From an uncultured Prolixibacteraceae bacterium (lineage in GTDB: Bacteria > Bacteroidota > Bacteroidia > Bacteroidales > Prolixibacteraceae): a DNA stretch of 64,000 nt. Of the stretch, positions 17,147 through 26,612 are shown one piece after another. Below the pieces are notes generated by a model. That model searched no databases and was not told the DNA's origin. It worked only from the letters and a program-made list of their open reading frames with translations. Every line of letters starts with the position of its first letter. The first letter of the stretch is position 1. The position numbers and the translations under genes are program-made. Location: the NCBI GenBank assembly GCA_937915865.1, contig CALGIG010000011.1, positions 133,513 through 197,512 on the forward strand. Reading direction: 5' to 3'.

Positions 17147-18052
17147 ATGAAACTCGAAAGACTTGCTGATTTATTTGTTTACACTAAATATCTGCAAAGA
17201 AAAACTCTTATTGCAGCAAATGCAGTTGATTTACATACGATTGAAGCAATGTTCGAAGCAATAAAAATGGGAATTGTTTCAGGAGTTATTACTGGAAATA
17301 AAACTGAGATTATCAGGTTATGCAAAGATAATGGCATTAATCACCAGGTTTTCCAAATAATTGATGCAGAAACAGAAGAAACGGCAGCAAAACTAGCTGT
17401 TGCCGAGGTTAAGAAAACTTCTGGAAGTATTTTGATGAAAGGCTTAATCAGTAGCGATAAATTTATGAAAGCAATTCTGAATAAGGAATTTGGATTACTT
17501 CCTTCTGGTGGTGTACTTAGCCATGTTACGGTAATTGATAATCCAAATTATCACAAGTTGCTCATTGCAAGCGACGTGGCAATTATTCCATATCCAACCA
17601 TTCAGCAGAAAATCGCGATGGCAAACTATTTGAAACAAATGGCTTTGGATCTGGGAATTTCGCAGCCAAAGATTGCCTTAATTGCTCCAACTGAACAGGT
17701 TTTGCCTTCTTTGGTAGCGTGTGTCGATGCTGTTGAAATAATGAAGGCTGCTGAAACTGGCCAATTTGAACCAGCAGTGGTTTATGGTCCAATTGCTTTA
17801 GATGTTGCAATTGATTTTGAATCAGCCCAGATTAAGGGCATCACATCGGTTGTTGCTGGTGATGCCGATTGCCTGCTTTTTCCGAATATTGATGCCGGGA
17901 ATGTTTTTTATAAGATGAATACCAAACTGTGTAATGCAGATCAGGCAGCTGTTGTAATGGGTGCAACAGCCCCTGTTGTTTTATCATCCCGAGGAGATAG
18001 TATCAGGACAAAACTGAACTCTATTGCTCTTGCTGCGTTGTTAAGCAAATAA
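17147..18052 (+). CDS. ptb: Phosphate butyryltransferase
   Basis: Converts butyryl-CoA (or branched acyl-CoA) and phosphate to the acyl phosphate. The 301-residue length from ATG 17147 matches Ptb; a longer frame begins at 17018 but its first 43 codons cross the ackA terminator and lack homology. Seen: NAVDLHTIEAMFEAI, GILMKG-like SGSILMKGLISS, VYGPIALDVAIDF and the FPNIDAGNVFYK block near the C-terminus. It is followed after nine bases by butyrate kinase, giving a complete acyl-CoA to acid plus ATP route. Substrate could be butyrate, isobutyrate or isovalerate. Confidence 0.92.
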   Translation: MKLERLADLFVYTKYLQRKTLIAANAVDLHTIEAMFEAIKMGIVSGVITGNKTEIIRLCKDNGINHQVFQIIDAETEETAAKLAVAEVKKTSGSILMKGLISSDKFMKAILNKEFGLLPSGGVLSHVTVIDNPNYHKLLIASDVAIIPYPTIQQKIAMANYLKQMALDLGISQPKIALIAPTEQVLPSLVACVDAVEIMKAAETGQFEPAVVYGPIALDVAIDFESAQIKGITSVVAGDADCLLFPNIDAGNVFYKMNTKLCNADQAAVVMGATAPVVLSSRGDSIRTKLNSIALAALLSK

Positions 18053-18061
18053 GTTTTAATT

Positions 18062-19141
18062 ATGAGCGACATTCGAATATTAGCCATTAATCCAGGTTCT
18101 ACTTCAACAAAATTTGCAGTTTATTTTGGTTCTGTGTGTAAGTTGAAAATGACCCTTCGTCATTCTATTGAAGAATTATCACTTTATCAGGATATTATTG
18201 ATCAGTTTGATTTCCGAAAAGGGTTGATTATAGATGCTTTAGTTAATGAAGGTTTTGAAGTAGATAAAATTAAATATATAATTGGTCGCGGAGGCCTCAC
18301 ATATCCTCTAAAATCAGGTGTTTATCTGGTGAATAACCGAATGCTTGAACATGCGAGAGCTGGTATTTATGGCTCTCATGCAAGCAATTTAGGCCCTTTA
18401 ATAGCTGATTATATTGCATTACAAATTCCGGGAGCAAAAGCCTATATTGCTGATCCTGTTGTTGTTGATGAACTTGATGAAATTGCCCGATTTACTGGGC
18501 ATCCGCTATTTGAACGTCGTTCCATTTTCCATGCTTTAAACCAGAAAGCAATAGCCAGAATACACGCAGCAGCAGTTGGACGGATTTATGAGAAAATGAA
18601 CCTTATTATAGCTCATTTGGGCGGAGGAATTTCTGTTGGGGCACACCAAAAAGGACGTGTAGTTGATGTAAATAATGCACTCGATGGTGAGGGGCCTTTT
18701 AGTCCTGAACGCAGTGGCAGTTTACCTGTTGGACAGCTTATTGAGTTGTGTTTCAGTCGAAAATACCAGAAAGACGAAATCAGGCGCATGGTTATTGGCG
18801 AGGGCGGATATGTTGCGTACCTTGGTACAAATGATGCCCAGGAGGTTGCAAAACGGGTACAAAATGGTGATAAAAATGCTTCAAAAATTCAAGAGGCTCT
18901 TGGTTACCAGGTTTCAAAAGCAATAGGGGAGATGGCTGTGGTTTTAAATGGATACGTTGATGCTATCATTTTAACAGGTGGTTTAGCTCATAATAAATAT
19001 TTGACGAATTATATTACAGCAAAAGTTGAATTTATTTCAGCAGTGTATGTATATCCGGGAGAAGACGAGCTGGAAGCTTTAGCTTCAAACGCTTTAAGAG
19101 TTGCAAATGGTGAAATTAAACCATTGGAATATCCAAATTAA
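18062..19141 (+). CDS. buk: Butyrate kinase
   Basis: Makes ATP and butyrate (or branched short-chain acid) from the acyl phosphate made by Ptb. A 359-residue ASKHA-fold kinase with ILAINPGSTSTKFAVY at the N-terminus, GRGGLTYPLKSGVY, the HALNQKAIAR segment, AHLGGGISVGAH, DGEGPFSPERSG and the LTGGLAHNKY adenosine motif. Nine bases after ptb, so translationally close. The family also contains branched-chain fatty acid kinases, which cannot be separated by eye. Confidence 0.95.
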   Translation: MSDIRILAINPGSTSTKFAVYFGSVCKLKMTLRHSIEELSLYQDIIDQFDFRKGLIIDALVNEGFEVDKIKYIIGRGGLTYPLKSGVYLVNNRMLEHARAGIYGSHASNLGPLIADYIALQIPGAKAYIADPVVVDELDEIARFTGHPLFERRSIFHALNQKAIARIHAAAVGRIYEKMNLIIAHLGGGISVGAHQKGRVVDVNNALDGEGPFSPERSGSLPVGQLIELCFSRKYQKDEIRRMVIGEGGYVAYLGTNDAQEVAKRVQNGDKNASKIQEALGYQVSKAIGEMAVVLNGYVDAIILTGGLAHNKYLTNYITAKVEFISAVYVYPGEDELEALASNALRVANGEIKPLEYPN

Positions 19142-19311
19142 TAATGCACATTTCACTCTTTTGTTAATCATTCATTTATTTCGTTGAATATACAGGCATT
19201 TTAAATTTCTTGTATTTTTTAAGGTTTTGGCATAGGCTTTGACTTGCCGATATAGAATTTACCGGTAACAGAGTTCAAACAATTAATTATTCACCTTAAA
19301 AACTAAAGGCC

Positions 19312-19896
19312 ATGAAAACGATTAATAATCTAAAGCAAGTTCTTCCGGTTCTACTTTTTTCAACAATACTTTTCTCAACAACTAATATAAGTGCTCAAAA
19401 CCGTTGGAAAAAAGACAAAAATGAAAGAGGTAAGAATGAATATCGGGAACGAAATGATCATGAAACCAGAAATTACGATAAAAAGGGTCAGAAAAATCAG
19501 GATTATGCCTATAGAAATGATGAAAGGCATAACGATAGAATGATTTATCGTTCAGGCTATTACAGTCGAAATAAACATGAACCAAGGTATTTTGAGCATC
19601 CTAAATATGGCAGAGTATACGAACGGTTTGACTATGATCCCGTTGTCTTTCATAACGACAGAGAAAACTACTATTATTATGGCGATCATTTTTATACTTA
19701 TAGAAGAGGAGTCGGATATTGCATAATTGAACCTCCAAGAGATGTATATTTCAGAACTTTACCTACTGACTGTGAACGGGTTTATGTCAATGGAAATATC
19801 TTCTTTCGCCGTGGTGACCTGTTCTTCCAGCTTTCGCCAAGAGGATATTCTATTGTAACCTCACCTTTACAGATAAGAGTTTCAGCTCGGTTCTAA
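19312..19896 (+). CDS. Secreted, very basic/tyrosine-rich protein of unknown function
   Basis: A 194-residue protein with signal peptide (residues 1-29, ending SAQ). Residues 30-90 are a low-complexity stretch rich in Lys, Arg, Asn, Asp and Tyr. The rest is aromatic-rich with a repeated pattern of YY..GDHFYTY, then PPRDV, LP.DCERVYVNGNIFFRRGDLFFQ, which resembles small periplasmic YXXG-type domains (DUF6515-like is a guess). No catalytic motif. It is alone between buk and a shared terminator; 170 bases upstream may hold its promoter. Confidence 0.7.
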   Translation: MKTINNLKQVLPVLLFSTILFSTTNISAQNRWKKDKNERGKNEYRERNDHETRNYDKKGQKNQDYAYRNDERHNDRMIYRSGYYSRNKHEPRYFEHPKYGRVYERFDYDPVVFHNDRENYYYYGDHFYTYRRGVGYCIIEPPRDVYFRTLPTDCERVYVNGNIFFRRGDLFFQLSPRGYSIVTSPLQIRVSARF

Positions 19897-19938
19897 TTTT
19901 GATAAAATTTCAATCAATTTGGTAATATTGAAAAAGTA

Positions 19939-19976
19939 AGAGGCTACCGCAGAAATGTTTGGTAGCCTCTTTTTTT
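19939..19976. terminator. Bidirectional terminator between the basic secreted protein and argF
   Basis: Perfect ten-base stem AGAGGCTACC (19939-19948) / GGTAGCCTCT (19961-19970) with T run on the plus side and an A run at 19931-19935, so it can serve both converging genes. The argF stop codon is at its right edge. Confidence 0.88.
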
Positions 19977-20973
19977 ATCCTAATGTTGCAACCATTACTG
20001 CTTTTATGGTGTGTAAACGGTTCTCAGCCTGGTCGAATACAATCGAAGCTTCACTTTCAAAAACGTCTTCAATAACTTCAAGTCCGTCGAGTCCATATTT
20101 TTGAAAAATTTCTTCTCCAACTTTGGTTTCCCTGTTATGAAAAGCCGGCAGACAATGCAGAAATTTCACATTTGGATTACCGGTCAATTCCATTGTTTTT
20201 TTATTTACCTGGTAGGGTAGAAGTAGTTTAATTCGTTCATTCCAAACCGAATCGGGTTCGCCCATCGATACCCAAACATCGGTATAAAGAAAATCACAGT
20301 CTTTCACGGCCTCTTTCAAATCTTCAGTAATAAGGATTTTAGCTTTGGTTTGAATTGCTATTTTTTTGCAGATATTCTGAAGCTCTTCCGAAGGTTGGCA
20401 GTTAACAGGAGCTGCCGCCCTGAAATCCATTCCTAGCTTTGAGGCTCCAATCATGAGTGAATTTCCCATGTTATTTCTGGCATCGCCCAGGTAACAGAAT
20501 TTTATTTCAGAAAATGGTTTCGACGAATGTTCTCTCATAGTGAGCATATCGGCCAGAATTTGAGTTGGATGAAATTCGTCAGTTAATCCATTCCAAACAG
20601 GAACCCCGGCATACTTTGCCAGTTCTTCAACGATTTTTTGACCATATCCGCGATACTCAATACCATCGTACATTCGGCCTAAGACCCTGGCAGTATCTTT
20701 TATTGATTCTTTAGTCCCAATTTGAGATCCAGTTGGTCCAAGATATGTGGCATGTGCTCCTTGATCGTATGCTGCCACTTCGAAAGCACATCGGGTTCGG
20801 GTTGACGCTTTCTCGAAAATTAAAGCAATGCTTTTCCCAATAAGCATTTGTTCTTCGAGCCCCATTGCTTTATTTTTTTTTAGTTTAGCTGACAAATCGA
20901 TTAAATACGAAATTTCTTCTGTTGAAAAATCGAGTAGGGTCAGGAAATTTCTGTTTTTTAAATTGATTTCCAT
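19975..20973 (-). CDS. argF: Ornithine carbamoyltransferase
   Basis: Interconverts ornithine plus carbamoyl phosphate and citrulline. The 332-residue protein has the carbamoyl-phosphate motif STRTR (57-61), HPTQ (135-138), the SMGEP ornithine loop and HCLPAFH near residue 270. It looks like a true ornithine enzyme rather than the N-acetyl/succinyl-ornithine enzymes (ArgF') many Bacteroidetes use. It lies 75 bases after carbamate kinase in the same direction, a pairing typical of the catabolic enzyme (ArcB), which splits citrulline to feed ATP synthesis. No arginine deiminase gene lies in the window. Confidence 0.93.
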   Translation of the reverse strand: MEINLKNRNFLTLLDFSTEEISYLIDLSAKLKKNKAMGLEEQMLIGKSIALIFEKASTRTRCAFEVAAYDQGAHATYLGPTGSQIGTKESIKDTARVLGRMYDGIEYRGYGQKIVEELAKYAGVPVWNGLTDEFHPTQILADMLTMREHSSKPFSEIKFCYLGDARNNMGNSLMIGASKLGMDFRAAAPVNCQPSEELQNICKKIAIQTKAKILITEDLKEAVKDCDFLYTDVWVSMGEPDSVWNERIKLLLPYQVNKKTMELTGNPNVKFLHCLPAFHNRETKVGEEIFQKYGLDGLEVIEDVFESEASIVFDQAENRLHTIKAVMVATLG

Positions 20974-21048
20974 AGTTTATTTTTTGAATGTTGTAATTTT
21001 TATATGCTATGGTTTTAATACATTAATTTGAAATCTGGAATTTGAAAC

Positions 21049-22005
21049 TCAAATATCGTATTCCATAGTTATTTTTGATCCGAAAGATTTATCTTCCAAT
21101 TTTTTAGCTTCAGTTATCACACTTTTTTCTCCACCATTTTTAACAAAAAAAAGACATGCTTTTATTTTTGGTGCCATTGTTCCTTCCGAAAAGGTTCCTG
21201 CTTCAAGGTAACTAATTGTATCATTATAATTCAGAAATTCAAGCTTTTCCTGTGTTGGTAATCCAAAATCTTTATAGATGAACGATACGTCGGTTAAAAT
21301 ATAAAATTCGTTTGCTCCAATCTGAGATGCTAAAAGGGCTGATACTAAGTCTTTGTCGATAACTGCATCAAGAGTTCTTAGATCATTGTTCTCATCGAAA
21401 TATACAGGTATCCCACCACCACCAGCAGTTATAACAATATTTCCGTCCCGAACCAGGTTTTCAATAATTTTACAATTTATAATTTCAACAGGTTGGGGTG
21501 ACGAAACCATTCGACGCCACCCTCCTTTAGCTTTTGATGAAGGCTTAAAAATCCAACCTTTTTCTTCATGAAGTTTTGAAGCCTCTTTTTCTGAATAAAT
21601 TTTACCAATTCCTTTAGTTGGATTTTGAAATGCCGCATCGTTTGGATCTACTAAGGTCATTGAAACAATGGTGATCACATTTTTATGAATGCCATGTTTA
21701 TGAAGAACATTGCGCATCATACGCTCAATCATGTACCCAATACCACCTTGCGAATCGGCAACACATATATCTAAAGGCATTGGGGCAATATCATAAAGTT
21801 GATGTCCTGCATCGTTTCTCATAAGGATATTGCCAACTTGCGGCCCATTTCCATGAGTAATAACTAGCTCATAACCAGCATTAAGAAGAAATATGAGATT
21901 TTCAAGTGTATCGGTTGTATTTGCTTCCTGCTGTTCAATGGTTCCTGTTTCGTTTTCACGCAGTAAAGCGTTTCCTCCTAGAGCAACAACTGCAATTTTT
22001 GTCAT
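21049..22005 (-). CDS. arcC: Carbamate kinase
   Basis: Transfers the phosphate of carbamoyl phosphate to ADP, giving ATP, CO2 and ammonia. The 318-residue protein shows ALGGNALL at the N-terminus, THGNGPQVGN, SQGGIGYM, the SPQP.EI segment, the ITAGGGGIPV nucleotide motif and a final MAPKIKA. It is the first gene of a two-gene operon with ornithine carbamoyltransferase. The combination supports energy gain from citrulline or arginine rather than biosynthesis, although the enzymes are reversible. Confidence 0.95.
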   Translation of the reverse strand: MTKIAVVALGGNALLRENETGTIEQQEANTTDTLENLIFLLNAGYELVITHGNGPQVGNILMRNDAGHQLYDIAPMPLDICVADSQGGIGYMIERMMRNVLHKHGIHKNVITIVSMTLVDPNDAAFQNPTKGIGKIYSEKEASKLHEEKGWIFKPSSKAKGGWRRMVSSPQPVEIINCKIIENLVRDGNIVITAGGGGIPVYFDENNDLRTLDAVIDKDLVSALLASQIGANEFYILTDVSFIYKDFGLPTQEKLEFLNYNDTISYLEAGTFSEGTMAPKIKACLFFVKNGGEKSVITEAKKLEDKSFGSKITMEYDI

Positions 22006-22346
22006 AACAGTCTTTTTTGAGTTAGCATATTTAATAAGTTTTATTTGCTGAAATTTACTCGTGAAAATAATACATTGAAAATTAGTTGTTTGTAAATTTA
22101 TTGTCGTTAGTTTAGTACAGATGGATAATCAACAAACTTAAAAAAAGGATTGAATTTTAAGTATGATCAAGGTTTTAACTATATTTTGCTTTCAATGCTA
22201 TAAAACAGCTAAATTTTTGTATTGTAACTATTAAATAATAAATAAACAGATATTTCAGTTACTTAAAATTTAATGCGAGCTTAGTCTCGAAAGTTAAAAT
22301 ATATGATGGTTAAAATCGTTAAATTTGCGCACGAATTTTCTTACGA
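22006..22346. other. Divergent control region between arcC and ftsK
   Basis: About 340 AT-rich bases without a reading frame. On the plus side TAAATTTG (22320-22327) fits the -7 consensus TAnnTTTG 20 bases before the ftsK start, but no -33 box is clear. Nothing else recognisable. Confidence 0.4.
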
Positions 22347-24833
22347 ATGGCAAAAAAGACTGCAAAATCTACAAAGAAACCAACTAAGGTTCAGAAGCCT
22401 TCAAAGTTAAAAGGCTTTATCGTTTTTCTGAAAAGTAATCATTTCAAGTATACCCTCGGGGCATTTATTTTACTTTTTAGTGGCTATTTGGCTGTTGCCT
22501 TTATGTCGTATATTTTTTCAGGAGCTGCCGATCAGAGTAAACTCGACATGTCGTTTTCTGAATTAGTCGACCCGGGTGTTCAGGTGCAGAACTTTGCCGG
22601 AAAAGGTGGCGCATGGCTTAGCGAACAGTTTATTAATCAGGGATTTGGATTGCCTTCGTTTTTTATTGTTTTGATAATGATCGTTGGAGCTTTGCACTTA
22701 TTTGGATATAAAGAAATTCGTTTTTGGAAAACAGTATTATTTTCAGTGCTTTGGATGCTGTGGTTTTCTGTAACATTGGCTTTATTACTTAACGTTGTTT
22801 CAAGTACAGATTTTCTTTATGTGGGAGGAATGTATGGTTTTATTTTCTCAAGTTTGTTTACTTCATTTCTTGGAACAATTGGAGCCACCTTAATACTGAT
22901 TTTTCTTCTTTTTGTATTGTTGGTTGTAACTTTCCGACAGTTTTTACCTTGGTTATCAAAAGTCATTGCAAAAAAGGAAAAAGAACCAACTATTGCTGTT
23001 GAGGCAAATACTGAAGAACAAGCTAAAATATCAGCTCCTCCGGTTCTGCCGGTTGAGGATTCGTCTATATCAAAAACTATTAATGAAGATGATAAAATTC
23101 AGACCATTTTCAATCCGGATGGACCTGATGACGATGATTTTGAAATTGAGAATACTGTTTCACAGAAAGATGTTGAGTTGAGTATTGAAGAAATGCTTTT
23201 TGATAATAAGGTTGAACCAGCAAAACCTATGGCCAAAAGTGTTCCGGCCAAAAATGCTGAACCTGAATTACATATTAATGAAAAGATAGAAGATGAACTT
23301 GCAGAAGATGAAATCGTTCCTGAAATGGGAGACTATGACCCAACGCTTGATTTGTCGAGTTATAAATATCCAACCCTCGAACTACTCGATGATCATGTGT
23401 CGGGGAACGCTGAAGTAAGTAACGAAGAGCTTATTTCGAACAAAAACAAGATTGTTGAAACACTCAGAAATTATAAAATTGAAATTACCAAAATTCGGGC
23501 GACCATTGGCCCGACAATTACTTTATACGAAATTGTACCCGCTCCCGGAGTACGTATTGCCAAAATTAAAAACCTGGAAGACGATATTGCCTTGAGTCTT
23601 TCAGCTTTAGGTATTCGAATAATTGCACCAATTCCTGGACGAGGTACTATTGGTATTGAAGTTCCCAATCAAAAACCAGAGGTTGTTTCCATGCGTTCAA
23701 TTATTGGATCCAAAAAATTTCAGGAAACAAACTTTGAGTTACCTGTGGCTCTTGGAAAAACTATTTCGAATGAAACTTTTATGGTTGATTTGACCAAAAT
23801 GCCACATATTTTGGTCGCTGGTGCCACAGGACAAGGTAAATCTGTGGGGCTAAATGCAATTATAACATCATTATTATATAAGAAACATCCTTCTCAGCTA
23901 AAATTTGTTTTGGTTGATCCCAAAAAAGTAGAGTTAAACCTTTATTCATCACTCGAAAAACACTTTTTAGCTAAAATGCCAGATGAAGAAGATGCGATAA
24001 TTACTGATATTCAAAAAGTTAAAAATACATTGAATTCAGTAAATGTAGAGATGGATACCCGGTATGATTTGCTGAAAAAGGCTCATGTTCGGAATATTAT
24101 GGAATACAATGCCAAATTTATCGGACGAAGGTTAAATCCTGAAAAAGGTCATCGCTTCTTACCTTATATTGTTGTGGTTGTTGATGAGTTTGCTGATTTA
24201 ATTATGACTGCTGGAAAAGAGATTGAACTTCCTATTGCCCGTATCGCTCAGTTGGCACGTGCAGTAGGTATCCACATGGTAATAGCCACGCAACGTCCTT
24301 CTATTAATATTATTACTGGTGTCATCAAAGCTAACTTCCCGACGCGAATTGCTTTTAAAGTAGCGTCAATGATTGACTCTCGGACCATTTTAGATACGCC
24401 GGGTGCCAATCAGTTAATTGGGAAAGGTGATATGCTCGTTTCTTCGGGCAGTACAATGACCCGAGTGCAGTGTGCGTTTGTTGATACACCTGAAGTTGAA
24501 CGAATTTGTGAATACATATCAAACCAAAGAGGATATTTAACTGCTTTCTTATTGCCTGATTATGTTGGCGATACGGATGGTGGGATTCCAGAGGTTGATT
24601 TAAAGAACAGGGATGAAATGTTTGAAGAAGCTGCACGGTTGATTGTAGCGAACCAGGTTGGTTCAACATCGATGATTCAGCGTAAATTCTCAATTGGATA
24701 TAACCGAGCCGGGCGTTTAATGGATCAGCTTGAAGCTGCCGGAATTGTTGGCCCGAGCGAAGGGAGTAAAGCTCGTCAGGTTTTAATTCAGGATGAATAT
24801 GCTTTGGAACAATTATTGAATGGGATGAAATAG
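22347..24833 (+). CDS. ftsK: DNA translocase FtsK
   Basis: Moves chromosome DNA at the septum and activates dimer resolution. The 828-residue protein has four N-terminal membrane helices (about residues 33-205), an acidic linker (about 215-340), a RecA-like motor with Walker A GATGQGKS (about 491-498) and Walker B VVVVDEFADL (about 605-614), the IATQRPSINIITG segment, and a C-terminal gamma winged-helix domain (GSTSMIQRKFSIGYNRAG) that reads polarity sequences in the DNA. All parts are intact. A LolA-like gene follows 20 bases later, a common Bacteroidetes pair. Confidence 0.96.
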   Translation: MAKKTAKSTKKPTKVQKPSKLKGFIVFLKSNHFKYTLGAFILLFSGYLAVAFMSYIFSGAADQSKLDMSFSELVDPGVQVQNFAGKGGAWLSEQFINQGFGLPSFFIVLIMIVGALHLFGYKEIRFWKTVLFSVLWMLWFSVTLALLLNVVSSTDFLYVGGMYGFIFSSLFTSFLGTIGATLILIFLLFVLLVVTFRQFLPWLSKVIAKKEKEPTIAVEANTEEQAKISAPPVLPVEDSSISKTINEDDKIQTIFNPDGPDDDDFEIENTVSQKDVELSIEEMLFDNKVEPAKPMAKSVPAKNAEPELHINEKIEDELAEDEIVPEMGDYDPTLDLSSYKYPTLELLDDHVSGNAEVSNEELISNKNKIVETLRNYKIEITKIRATIGPTITLYEIVPAPGVRIAKIKNLEDDIALSLSALGIRIIAPIPGRGTIGIEVPNQKPEVVSMRSIIGSKKFQETNFELPVALGKTISNETFMVDLTKMPHILVAGATGQGKSVGLNAIITSLLYKKHPSQLKFVLVDPKKVELNLYSSLEKHFLAKMPDEEDAIITDIQKVKNTLNSVNVEMDTRYDLLKKAHVRNIMEYNAKFIGRRLNPEKGHRFLPYIVVVVDEFADLIMTAGKEIELPIARIAQLARAVGIHMVIATQRPSINIITGVIKANFPTRIAFKVASMIDSRTILDTPGANQLIGKGDMLVSSGSTMTRVQCAFVDTPEVERICEYISNQRGYLTAFLLPDYVGDTDGGIPEVDLKNRDEMFEEAARLIVANQVGSTSMIQRKFSIGYNRAGRLMDQLEAAGIVGPSEGSKARQVLIQDEYALEQLLNGMK

Positions 24834-24853
24834 AATTAAAATTAAAACTTAAA

Positions 24854-25504
24854 ATGAAACAATTATTACTGATTACTGTATTTGCGCTTATTGCTTGGAC
24901 AGGATATTCGCAACAGGATGCAAAAGCTAAAGAAATTTTGGAGAGAGTTACAAAGACAACTCAATCATTTGCATCGCTTGATGCGAAGTTTTCTTTTGAG
25001 ATGAACAATAAGGTGCAGAATATTAAAGATAAAAGTGAAGGATCAATTATCCTTAAGAATAAAAAGTACAAACTTGATCTTCCTCAAATGGGGATGAAGG
25101 TTACCTGTGATGGAAAAACAATTTGGTCGTATATGGTAAATTCAAATGAAGTAACTATTTCAAATCTCGATGACGCTGCTGACGAAATCATGGATCCATC
25201 AAAAATCTTCACCATTTATGAACATGGCTATAATTACAAATTTCTGAATGAGAGCGTTGATGCGGGAGTTTCAGTTTATAATATTGAGTTGATTCCTCAA
25301 AAACCCACTGGAGATATTCAAAAGATTAAATTGATGATTGACAAGCAAAAGATGCTCATACATGGAGCAGTACTGAATGGAAAAGAAGGAAATACTGTAA
25401 TTATTTCTGTAAGCCAATATAAAACTGATGGTGTATTTAGCGATGCTGATTTTGTTTTTGATCCAAAGAAATATAAAGGAATTGAAGTCGTAGATGTTAG
25501 ATAA
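24854..25504 (+). CDS. lolA: LolA-like periplasmic lipoprotein carrier
   Basis: A 216-residue exported protein (signal about residues 1-19, cleavage after YSQ) with the LolA/LolB fold pattern: LERVTKTTQSFASLDAKFSFEM, then a strand SEGSIILKNKKYKLDLP, the TCDGKTIWSYMVNSNEVTI segment and late strands. It probably carries lipoproteins from inner to outer membrane. It sits right after ftsK, 20 bases away, and ends with a bidirectional terminator. Sequence divergence in this family is high, so the name is by pattern and context. Confidence 0.82.
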   Translation: MKQLLLITVFALIAWTGYSQQDAKAKEILERVTKTTQSFASLDAKFSFEMNNKVQNIKDKSEGSIILKNKKYKLDLPQMGMKVTCDGKTIWSYMVNSNEVTISNLDDAADEIMDPSKIFTIYEHGYNYKFLNESVDAGVSVYNIELIPQKPTGDIQKIKLMIDKQKMLIHGAVLNGKEGNTVIISVSQYKTDGVFSDADFVFDPKKYKGIEVVDVR

Positions 25505-25507
25505 AAT

Positions 25508-25532
25508 AAAAAGGCGCTTTTAGCGCCTTTTT
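25508..25532. terminator. Bidirectional terminator between lolA and lacI
   Basis: AAAAAGGCGCT / AGCGCCTTTTT, a symmetric hairpin with a TTT loop, A run on the left and T run on the right, between converging genes. Confidence 0.9.
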
Positions 25533-26556
25533 ATTTTCTTCTCGATGATTCTCTGACTATTAGTTCTGTTGGTAATACAATTGTTTGAAAAGTTCTTTCT
25601 TTATTTTCAATTTTCTGAATAATAAGTTCGGCAGCTTTTTGTCCCATTGCAAAGCCAGGTTGAGCTATTGTTGATATTGAGGGAGATACAACTTTTGAAA
25701 AGGGTTCATTGCTAAATCCAACGATACCAACATCTTCAGGAATTCTAACACCTTTTTCCCGCAGATAAATCATAACACTGAGCGCTGTTGTATCGTTTCC
25801 ACAAAAGATCGCATCCGGCGGATCAGGGAGGTTCATCAATTGTTCTATGGCTGGAGCACCTTCATCACTTGTTAAGGTATTAATAATCACCAGCTTTTCA
25901 TCGTATTCCAAACCATTTTTTCGTAAAGCTTCAATATATCCGTTTTTTCGGTCCTGGTAAGTAGTCAGGTTTAATGGCCCAGCTAAATGCGCAATTCGCT
26001 TATATCCTTGATCGATTAAATGCTGGGTGACTCTGAATCCTCCGAAAAAATCATCAACAACAATTTTATCAGTTTCAATTTCAGGAACTGCTCTGTCGAA
26101 GAAAACCAGAGGAATGTGTTTTTTCCTGAAAAGTTTAAGGTGATCGAATGTACAGGTTTGCATGGCAATTGAAATGATTAACCCGTCAACACGATTCAGA
26201 AACATTGATTGCACAATGCTTATTTCTTTAGCTGCCATATCGTTTGATTGCGAAATGACAACATTGAAGCCAGCTTTAAAAGCTACATCTTCAACACCAC
26301 TAATTACTGATGAGAAAAAGTACCTGTTAATAAGCGGTACCACAATTCCTATTGTATTCGATTTTTTATTTCTGAGGTTAGAGGCCAGGGTATTTGGGCG
26401 ATAACCTAAACTATCGGCAACAGCTTTAATTTTTTCCTTTGTTTTTAAACTAATCCGAGGATTATTATTCAAAGCCCTCGACACTGTTGAGGCTGATATT
26501 TCCAGTTCACGAGCTATATCATGTATGGTTGGATCGGCTGTTTTAATTTTATTCAT
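25531..26556 (-). CDS. LacI-family transcription regulator of the kdu genes
   Basis: A 341-residue repressor-type regulator. The helix-turn-helix at about residues 10-31 reads TIHDIARELEISASTVSRALN, with the hinge helix GYRPNTLASNLR after it, then a periplasmic-binding-protein-like effector domain (NTIGIVVPLINRYFFS, HLAGP, FCGNDTTAL). It is divergent from kduI; a perfect palindrome in the 185-base gap overlaps promoters on both sides, so it likely represses both itself and kduI. The effector is probably a hexuronate breakdown product, inferred only from neighbours. Confidence 0.9.
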   Translation of the reverse strand: MNKIKTADPTIHDIARELEISASTVSRALNNNPRISLKTKEKIKAVADSLGYRPNTLASNLRNKKSNTIGIVVPLINRYFFSSVISGVEDVAFKAGFNVVISQSNDMAAKEISIVQSMFLNRVDGLIISIAMQTCTFDHLKLFRKKHIPLVFFDRAVPEIETDKIVVDDFFGGFRVTQHLIDQGYKRIAHLAGPLNLTTYQDRKNGYIEALRKNGLEYDEKLVIINTLTSDEGAPAIEQLMNLPDPPDAIFCGNDTTALSVMIYLREKGVRIPEDVGIVGFSNEPFSKVVSPSISTIAQPGFAMGQKAAELIIQKIENKERTFQTIVLPTELIVRESSRRK

Positions 26557-26612
26557 ACACGCAAAATATTTTATGCAAATATGGTAATTATTTCTTTTCT
26601 ATATTTCGAAAT

